A DNA stretch of 8,250 bases from PCC-6802 sp031388585 (lineage in GTDB: Bacteria; Cyanobacteriota; Cyanobacteriia; Pseudanabaenales; Pseudanabaenaceae). Position numbers and translations under genes: made by a program. This document shows, piece after piece, positions 4,172 through 8,250 of the stretch. Location: positions 1-8,250 of the forward strand of contig JANMRU010000134.1 in NCBI GenBank assembly GCA_031388585.1, given 5' to 3'. The notes beneath the pieces were generated by a model. The model did no database searches. It was given only the letters and a program-made list of their open reading frames with translations, and was not told where the DNA came from. Numbering within the stretch: the first letter of the stretch is position 1; every line of letters begins with the position of its first letter.

Positions 4172-4692
4172 TTGCTAAACCTCAAATGCATTCCTCTCTG
4201 TAGCACATCCTTGAATCTAGGCAGCTCGTCATTCTTGATACCTTCAAGAACTGCCTTCTTGTCTAGCTCCACCTTAGTGCGTGAATACCCTGCACGAATC
4301 AGCTCTTGCTCCTGTTCTTCGGTCAGTACTAAAGATGGGACGCCATTCTGACACGCGGTAATGCGATAGGTTGTCCCCACGAGTTTGGCAGGTAGCATAT
4401 TCTGCTGTACCATCCCAATGACATACCCCTCGATCCTATCCTTTTGGGTTTGGATAATAGATGCTTTTCGTTGTAACTCTTTGCCGAGCTCCTTATAGTA
4501 CTCGGCCTTGCTCTCCAACGCCTTGAGTGTGACATAGAGCCTATCCACACCAATCTCAGAAGTTGCTATTGAATCTAGTAGTTCATCTTCCAAGGCCACG
4601 AGTTCTGTCATATCGTCCACCTCAGTTAACATATTGGCTAGCTGAGTAGCTTCGCCAATTACGAGAACGATATCCTTAACTTGTTGGTTCAT
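4168..4692 (-). CDS. Siphovirus Gp157-like protein, 174 aa
   Basis: The ATG at 4690-4692 follows GAGG by 6 bases; the stop TGA overlaps the next ATG. The layout matches the Gp157 family (Pfam siphovirus Gp157). An acidic N-terminal helix comes first (residues 24-44, EVDDMTELVALEDELLDSIA). A long coiled coil follows (residues 52-95, YVTLKALESKAEYYKELGKE to QKDRIEGYVIGMV). Then come the 'NMLPAKLVGTTYRITACQNG-VPSLVL' beta segment (residues 98-123) and a C-terminal DKKAVLEGIKNDE helix where family members have D/K-K-x-A-I-K-x-x-L. The length is typical. Gp157 proteins occur in phage early modules, often near recombination or ssDNA-binding genes. One streptococcal member was linked to phage resistance, but the biochemical role is unclear. 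This is one of the better-supported family calls in the window. Confidence 0.85.
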   Translation of the reverse strand: MNQQVKDIVLVIGEATQLANMLTEVDDMTELVALEDELLDSIATSEIGVDRLYVTLKALESKAEYYKELGKELQRKASIIQTQKDRIEGYVIGMVQQNMLPAKLVGTTYRITACQNGVPSLVLTEEQEQELIRAGYSRTKVELDKKAVLEGIKNDELPRFKDVLQRGMHLRFSK

Positions 4693-4870
4693 TGGTGTCC
4701 TCAGTCATTACTCTATGGATTGCAATCTTTTTGATAGTTACTGGCCCAATCATTTTACTCGACATCAAGTATTGAGCCACGTCGTAGGTAGATTCTACGT
4801 ATGTTCTCCCAGATATATCCATCATTTCGTAAATGTATCTTGATTGGACAAATTCAATTTCAGTTTCCAT
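4676..4870 (-). CDS. Hypothetical protein, 64 aa, upstream of Gp157
   Basis: The frame runs from ATG at 4868-4870 to TAA at 4676-4678, overlapping the Gp157 start by 17 bases. The Gp157 ribosome binding site therefore lies inside this gene and the two are probably coupled. The start has only a weak GAAG about 10 bases upstream. The product reads METEIEFVQSRYIYEMMDIS, GRTYVESTYDVAQYLMSSKM and IGPVTIKKIAIHRVMTEDTN: a small acidic domain with mixed helix and strand. There are no cysteines or membrane segments. Function unknown; its position makes it the first gene of the Gp157 trio. Confidence 0.65.
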   Translation of the reverse strand: METEIEFVQSRYIYEMMDISGRTYVESTYDVAQYLMSSKMIGPVTIKKIAIHRVMTEDTNEPTS

Positions 4871-4927
4871 AGGATTTTAGCTTCAGTTTATTGTTAGGAA
4901 ATCTAGGGCTGATAAGGCGTACCAGTC

Positions 4928-5374
4928 CTAGACTGTATAGGTTGGATTAAAACCATTTGTAGCGCGGTAGCGCTCCCACTCGGCTATAGTGGCATCGACA
5001 TCGATAGTACAAAAAGTGGTAGAAGCAGCTTTACCAGTGGACTTCTCAAACCAGAATTCATGGAGTGAACCTTCGGGACGGGCATAGATTCTCTTGGCGG
5101 TTACACGGGTCACTACGTAGCGGGATTCACCAACCTCTTTCCTATATACAACATGAGGCAGAAATTGATCCTGCTCTCTCATTAAGGCATTCTTAAGATC
5201 AAGCTCAAGAGAGGAGATCAATCCCGGCCTCCCGATTCCACCCGAAAGCCCTCTAATCTCAGAACGAAGAACGAGAAACCGATCGTCCATTTCCCGTTCT
5301 TCCTCCTGAAGATTCCGAAGTTTAGCTTTAGCTTCAATGAGCCGAGCTTGTAACTCTTCGGATTTCTTTGCCAT
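4928..5374 (-). CDS. Coiled-coil protein of unknown function, 148 aa
   Basis: The ATG at 5372-5374 has an excellent ribosome binding site, AAGGAG 6 bases upstream, which lies in the end of the preceding gene one base away. The stop is TAG at 4928-4930. Residues 4-45 form a highly charged coiled coil (KSEELQARLIEAKAKLRNLQ, EEEREMDDRFLVLRSEIRGL). A Gly/Pro hinge follows, then a beta-rich region (LPHVVYRKEVGESRYVVTRV, TAKRIYARPEGSLHEFWFEK) resembling a small barrel or RNA/DNA-contact fold, and a C-terminal helix (DATIAEWERYRATNG). The ERYRAT codons are part of the GCGCGGTAGCGCT dispersed repeat, so a repeat has been absorbed into the coding end. No family recognised. Confidence 0.7.
   Translation of the reverse strand: MAKKSEELQARLIEAKAKLRNLQEEEREMDDRFLVLRSEIRGLSGGIGRPGLISSLELDLKNALMREQDQFLPHVVYRKEVGESRYVVTRVTAKRIYARPEGSLHEFWFEKSTGKAASTTFCTIDVDATIAEWERYRATNGFNPTYTV
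4958..4974. repeat. Dispersed repeat TGTAGCGCGGTAGCGCT, copy 2
   Basis: This 17-mer is identical to 6840-6856, and its last 13 bases also match 3617-3629. AGCGC and GCGCT arms can pair around GGTA. It sits in the 3' end of the coiled-coil gene. Confidence 0.65.
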
Positions 5375-5375
5375 C

Positions 5376-5618
5376 TTATACTCCTTCTATGTTTTCGCCA
5401 TCCACTTCTTCGGTCAGAACCTCCTTCAGTACTTCTTGGCCTAGAAGTGCGCAAGCTTTACGGTAATTCCGCATCTCTGCGCGAATAGTGACAAGAGCCT
5501 TCATGAGGTGGGCCTCCTGCTCTTTAGCTGCCTCTAGCAAAGCTGTCGTAGATTTCAATGCTGCCTTCTTACTATCTTCAAATATCATATCTCTTCTCAT
5601 ATTTAGTATAAACATCAT
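5376..5618 (-). CDS. Small coiled-coil-like protein, up to 80 aa
   Basis: The stop TAA (5376-5378) is one base before the next gene's ATG. Start choices are ATG at 5618, 5615, 5600 or 5588; none has a strong ribosome binding site, and AGAAGAG precedes the last. The residues before FEDSKKAALKSTTALLEAA are poor in pattern, so MIFEDSKK may be the true start. The main body is one long helix (AALKSTTALLEAAKEQEAHL, MKALVTIRAEMRNYRKACAL) followed by an acidic C-terminus (EVLTEEVDGENIEGV). It shares the coiled-coil style of the adjacent 148-aa product and the two may form a complex, which is inference. The C-terminal codons carry the ribosome binding site of that gene. Confidence 0.6.
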   Translation of the reverse strand: MMFILNMRRDMIFEDSKKAALKSTTALLEAAKEQEAHLMKALVTIRAEMRNYRKACALLGQEVLKEVLTEEVDGENIEGV

Positions 5619-5623
5619 TATCT

Positions 5624-5632
5624 ATTTTACCA
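5624..5632 (-). promoter_or_regulatory. Extended -10 element (TGGTAAAAT) before the 80-aa gene
   Basis: The minus strand reads TGGTAAAAT, identical to the extended -10 at 3645-3653. No good -35 is seen 16-18 bases upstream. A start site about 7 bases downstream would fall at the ATG of 5618, giving a leaderless message, or the later ATGs would be used. CACGTG (5631-5636) overlaps it. Confidence 0.35.
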
Positions 5633-5647
5633 CGTGAACCGACTCAA

Positions 5648-6268
5648 TCATACTGATCTATTCCTTCCTGCTGTGCGATTCAAGCGCATTATTAGCCCAG
5701 GACTAGAATAGTTGAAATGCCAACCCGCTTCAATAGTCTTAGCTCTAGCATTAATCCATTCTTCTGTAGTGGCTAACATCTTATGCGGCTCAAAGTTGAT
5801 GCCATCATAACTAAACCATGTCATAGTACAGCCATCTCTTTCGATACTCCACATTATGGTGGATTTCCATTGGTAATTTACTGGCATTGGCACGAGTTTA
5901 CTCGCTAGCGCTTGATGTTTGCACATAGGCTGAAATGAGGGTACATTTTCCCTCATTTCTTGCTTGTGTTCTTCTTGCCACGCCCATGATGGGCAACTGC
6001 AAGTACAAGCAGTAGTAATGTAATGAACTGTAGTGTTGACATTCCTCTTCCAGATCTCATAAATATTCCCTGATGTCGCCAGCCCCAGGGTTTTCATGCA
6101 GTAAGTCCTCGGATCTGGCAAGCGACTTCTATGTATGATGAAATTCTCAATGTACTGCTTGTCTGTAATCCTAGAGATAGCGGCATCAGTTAAGTCATCT
6201 AACTGGATGCTTAGTATCCTAGCTGCGGCACTCCTGGTACGAATTTTCGCGGCTAACTCTGGTGCCAT
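5648..6268 (-). CDS. SWIM zinc-finger domain protein, 206 aa
   Basis: The frame runs from ATG at 6266-6268 to TGA at 5648-5650. TGAGG lies about 10 bases upstream of the start, overlapping the end of the methyltransferase gene 12 bases away. The SWIM signature C-x-C-x(n)-C-x-H is present as C90-S-C92 and C116-K-H118 with 23 residues between, followed by the usual helix (QALASKLV). An extra C88 precedes it. SWIM domains bind zinc and contact DNA or protein, and occur in phage, recombination-associated and transposase-related proteins. The N-terminal 80 residues are helical and basic (LAAKIRTRSAAARILSIQLD). The C-terminal part is aromatic-rich (STIMWSIERDGCTMTWFSYD). No nuclease or helicase motifs accompany it, so it is a stand-alone SWIM protein of unknown partner. 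Confidence 0.75.
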   Translation of the reverse strand: MAPELAAKIRTRSAAARILSIQLDDLTDAAISRITDKQYIENFIIHRSRLPDPRTYCMKTLGLATSGNIYEIWKRNVNTTVHYITTACTCSCPSWAWQEEHKQEMRENVPSFQPMCKHQALASKLVPMPVNYQWKSTIMWSIERDGCTMTWFSYDGINFEPHKMLATTEEWINARAKTIEAGWHFNYSSPGLIMRLNRTAGRNRSV

Positions 6269-6280
6269 TTATCTCAATCC

Positions 6281-6788
6281 TCACAATGCAGCAACAGTGC
6301 CATAATCATTTGAAACCCTAGTAAAGTGATGCGCGTCAGAACCCCAATAAACTAAAATGCAATTAAAATCTGCATTCTTAGACTGATGGCCTTCAGAGTT
6401 AAGGAAGCCTAATCTTGGCTGCTTCCCGGCACCCCAGAAGCATACTGCTTTTGCCGTTTCCGCGATGAGCCTCCCTGTGCCCTTATTATGGATACAGCCT
6501 GACTTGAGTACAGCAATTGCCTCATCAACTGTTCTATTAATGCACTCGTAAGACAGTCGCTTTACGAAGGGCAATGGATTACTAAAAGGTGGATTCATGT
6601 AAGCATTAGTTGCTAGCCATACTTTTGGCCCCAAGCAGTTCTCACTCTCAGTAATATGCTGCTTGGCGGGAATTGTTTTCTCTCTATCGGATGTTGGGTC
6701 AAGGTCAATTTGACCTAATTCAAAAACCTCTTCACAGATATCCACGATTATGGGAGGCGTACGCCACGGATCGGTTGTTTTTTGTCAT
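6281..6788 (-). pseudogene. Dam-like phage N6-adenine methyltransferase, frameshifted near its start
   Basis: The uninterrupted frame starts only at GTG 6745 (154 aa, ending TGA 6281-6283). It contains IDLDPTSD (residues 13-20), a helix, then the catalytic NAYMNPPF (47-54), with NPPF as the DPPY-type motif, and a later NADFNCILVYWG strand. This matches phage Dam-like N6-adenine methyltransferases. The same frame upstream of the GTG encodes DPWRTPPIIVDICEEVFE, the family's W-x-T-P-P N-terminus, but no start codon serves it before a TGA. An ATG at 6786-6788 lies in the neighbouring frame, and losing one base from the A6 run (6778-6783) would join it to give MTKTTDPWRTPP and 168 aa. The gene is therefore either phase-variable, rescued by slippage, inactive, or affected by a sequencing error. 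Confidence 0.8.
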
Positions 6789-6839
6789 AAGAAAAAGCTG
6801 CTATTGTTAGTAGTTTCCAAAAGGAGAATAATTTCCATA

Positions 6840-6856
6840 TGTAGCGCGGTAGCGCT
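6840..6856. repeat. Dispersed repeat TGTAGCGCGGTAGCGCT, copy 3
   Basis: Identical to 4958-4974 over 17 bases. This copy lies in the gap between the 3' end of the large right-edge gene and the methyltransferase, where its AGCGC/GCGCT arms could form a small hairpin. Confidence 0.65.
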
Positions 6857-6873
6857 TGCATGGATCGAATTGG

Positions 6874-8250
6874 TTATCGCCGTTTTGCCATTGCAATCTT
6901 GTGTAAATCATTTTGTATCTGAGCATCTCTTTGCGCTTTGAACTCAGCCGCAGTGAGTTGCTTCCTAGGCGCTGGCGTGTCTGGCTCAATTTGTCGCTGC
7001 ACTCTTTCCGGATTAGCCATCCTATATCTCACAGCCTGAGTAGCTGCACTAGCAGGTTCCCTGGTAATTGGCCTATCTTGTGGTATAGTGCCCATCCTCT
7101 GGAATACGAGCGGTTGTCCTTCAGCAGGATTGGGTACACTTTGGCCACCCTTGACACCAGCTTCAGCTATACCTGTGAAGCCATACTGCGAACGGGCATC
7201 TGCTGATGCAGCCCACTCACTCAACTCATTACCTATCATGGGGATCTTTCCACCCAACTCATTAACCGTACCCCTCCACTCACCTTTACCGATCTCAAAA
7301 TCTTGTGCTTGCTTAGCAATATGCCAATCCAAGTCAAGGTTACGGTAAGTACTGGAACCAGATGTACGATTACCCGGCCCCTCAGTATCGGGAGTAAAGC
7401 CGTAATCCTGGAGTATCTCCTGCTTACGATTTAGGCTAACCGCACGATCGCGCGCATCACTCTCGCGATCCTCTAGAAACATTAGTTCAGGTTCAAGGCT
7501 AGCCAGTTCGGGCTTAATGTTGCCAGTAGACGGATCGTAAGCTAGCATAGACGTGGCCTCTCCTGGCGATAAGTTCGCCACACGACGTGTAGCCCTAGGA
7601 TCGCCCTGAATCATTGCAGTATTAAGTTCGCGACGATTTTCCGCAATGCCACGGTAGTCCTCATCGACCTTCCCGATTGCTTCATGCACCTTCCCGGCAG
7701 TACTCAACCCTAACGAGTAGGTATCAGTACCTTGACGGCTAGGTTGGCCCTCAGGCGTGCGGGCATTGGGAATCCTCTGCTCCCTCAAGAACGCAGCAAT
7801 CTCCTCGGTTGGGGCAGTATCAGGGCCTAATCCTCGCCCGATATTCGTCAGGTATTGCTGAGCGGGCGAATAGTCGGGTTCAACCTTGTCATAGAATCTA
7901 GGCCCAGATCCAGATCCAGATCCAGTCAAAGTTTCAGATCCAGATCCATAGGCAATCCCCCTACCACGCCGTTGGCTACGATCAGCTAACATCGGCTCAC
8001 TCGCCCCAGGCAAATCCATGATCTTGGCGAATACGCTATCGTATTCTTTCTCACGAGGTGTTTCCACTGCAAATCTAGTGGCAGCTAGTGCGGTGGGATG
8101 CTCCACATAAGCAGTACCCGTCACTGAGTTCCTAGAGTTATAGCCTCTCCCAATATCACTCTCGTCAAATAGATTAACTTCTGGTCGTCCTCTCGTAATC
8201 GGATTGCCTGTGGGTTGCGGTAGCATTGGTGTCGGATCGCCCTCGTACCC
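6874..8250 (-). CDS. Large low-complexity protein, C-terminal part, N-terminus beyond the right edge
   Basis: The frame is open from the right edge to its stop at 6874. An ATG at 8224-8226 exists, but the eight codons before it (GYEGDPTP) read in frame and no ribosome binding site precedes it, so the gene probably starts outside the window. At least 458 residues are seen. The sequence is hydrophilic, rich in Gly, Pro, Arg, Glu and Ala, with few hydrophobic blocks. It contains a Gly-Ser tract (GSGSETLTGSGSGSG) encoded by GATCCA hexamers at 7907-7946. Helical patches include EEIAAFLREQR and ENRRELNTAMIQGD, and the C-terminus is basic and helical (AAEFKAQRDAQIQNDLHKIA, then MAKRR). Such composition fits an internal virion, scaffold or large polyvalent phage protein, but no motif supports a specific role. 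Plus-strand ORFs across this region are shadows. Confidence 0.7.
   Translation of the reverse strand, partial: GYEGDPTPMLPQPTGNPITRGRPEVNLFDESDIGRGYNSRNSVTGTAYVEHPTALAATRFAVETPREKEYDSVFAKIMDLPGASEPMLADRSQRRGRGIAYGSGSETLTGSGSGSGPRFYDKVEPDYSPAQQYLTNIGRGLGPDTAPTEEIAAFLREQRIPNARTPEGQPSRQGTDTYSLGLSTAGKVHEAIGKVDEDYRGIAENRRELNTAMIQGDPRATRRVANLSPGEATSMLAYDPSTGNIKPELASLEPELMFLEDRESDARDRAVSLNRKQEILQDYGFTPDTEGPGNRTSGSSTYRNLDLDWHIAKQAQDFEIGKGEWRGTVNELGGKIPMIGNELSEWAASADARSQYGFTGIAEAGVKGGQSVPNPAEGQPLVFQRMGTIPQDRPITREPASAATQAVRYRMANPERVQRQIEPDTPAPRKQLTAAEFKAQRDAQIQNDLHKIAMAKRR
7905..7946. repeat. GATCCA hexamer repeats, five GATC sites in 40 bases
   Basis: Hexamers of the AGATCC type occur three times in a row and then twice more after a short interruption. 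They place GATC at 7907, 7913, 7919, 7937 and 7943. They encode the Gly-Ser tract of the large protein. Confidence 0.75.

Noticed and set aside
4329..4553. 74-aa minus-strand ORF inside the Gp157 gene
   Set aside because: It lies entirely within the well-supported Gp157 frame, with Arg/Ser-rich shadow composition.
6807..6989. 60-aa minus-strand ORF overlapping the end of the large gene
   Set aside because: Two thirds is an out-of-frame shadow of the large protein, and the rest crosses the dispersed repeat. No start signal supports it.
1..8250. TGA recoded as tryptophan across the genome
   Set aside because: Many genes end in TGA at tight ATGA junctions, so TGA works as a stop here.
1..8250. 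CRISPR array, tRNA or rRNA genes
   Set aside because: No regularly spaced direct repeats with unique spacers were seen. No cloverleaf-like or rRNA-like segment was recognised by eye on either strand.

Overview
The window looks like part of a double-stranded DNA phage or prophage genome. Genes are short, tightly packed and nearly all on the minus strand, with repeated 4-base ATGA stop/start overlaps. Three products belong to phage-associated families: a siphovirus Gp157-like protein, a Dam-like N6-adenine methyltransferase, and an N-terminal piece resembling PD-(D/E)XK (RecB/Cas4-like) exonucleases. Short palindromic dispersed repeats (GAAGGGGTCTCCCCTTC-like and GCGCGGTAGCGCT) recall filamentous cyanobacteria and their elements, but no perfect HIP1 site (GCGATCGC) was seen. 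The host assignment is therefore only a weak guess. TGA is used as an ordinary stop by many genes.

Layout in minus-strand transcription order, right to left. The right edge (6874-8250) is the C-terminal part of a large low-complexity protein of unknown role. Next come a Dam-like methyltransferase whose conserved N-terminus is out of frame behind an A6 run (6281-6788), a SWIM zinc-finger protein (5648-6268), and two coiled-coil-like proteins (4928-5618). A coupled trio follows: a 64-aa protein, Gp157 and a 104-aa protein (3857-4870). One plus-strand gene for a small membrane protein (3685-3879) interrupts the run. It faces a well-formed minus-strand promoter at 3645-3673 whose spacer is filled by an inverted repeat, probably an operator. 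That promoter would drive a 249-257-aa protein of unknown function (2838-3611).

Downstream of that protein, 2479-2830 holds two strong hairpins with similar flanking sequence. They may be a decayed structured RNA of the IS200/IS605 TnpB-omega-RNA kind (tentative). Next is a chain of tiny overlapping genes (2345-2584, 2149-2352, 1976-2152), where the ribosome binding site of the second gene sits inside a GC-rich hairpin. Then come another coupled pair (1645-1902, 1484-1648), a TPR-like protein (1043-1426) and an unknown acidic protein (621-920).

The left 550 bases look degenerate. They hold an exonuclease-like N-terminus that stops after about 65 recognisable residues, then an ORF cut by an in-frame TGA that runs off the left edge. 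The recognisable set (methyltransferase, SWIM protein, Gp157, exonuclease remnant) suits an early or DNA-metabolism module. Most small genes have no function I can assign.
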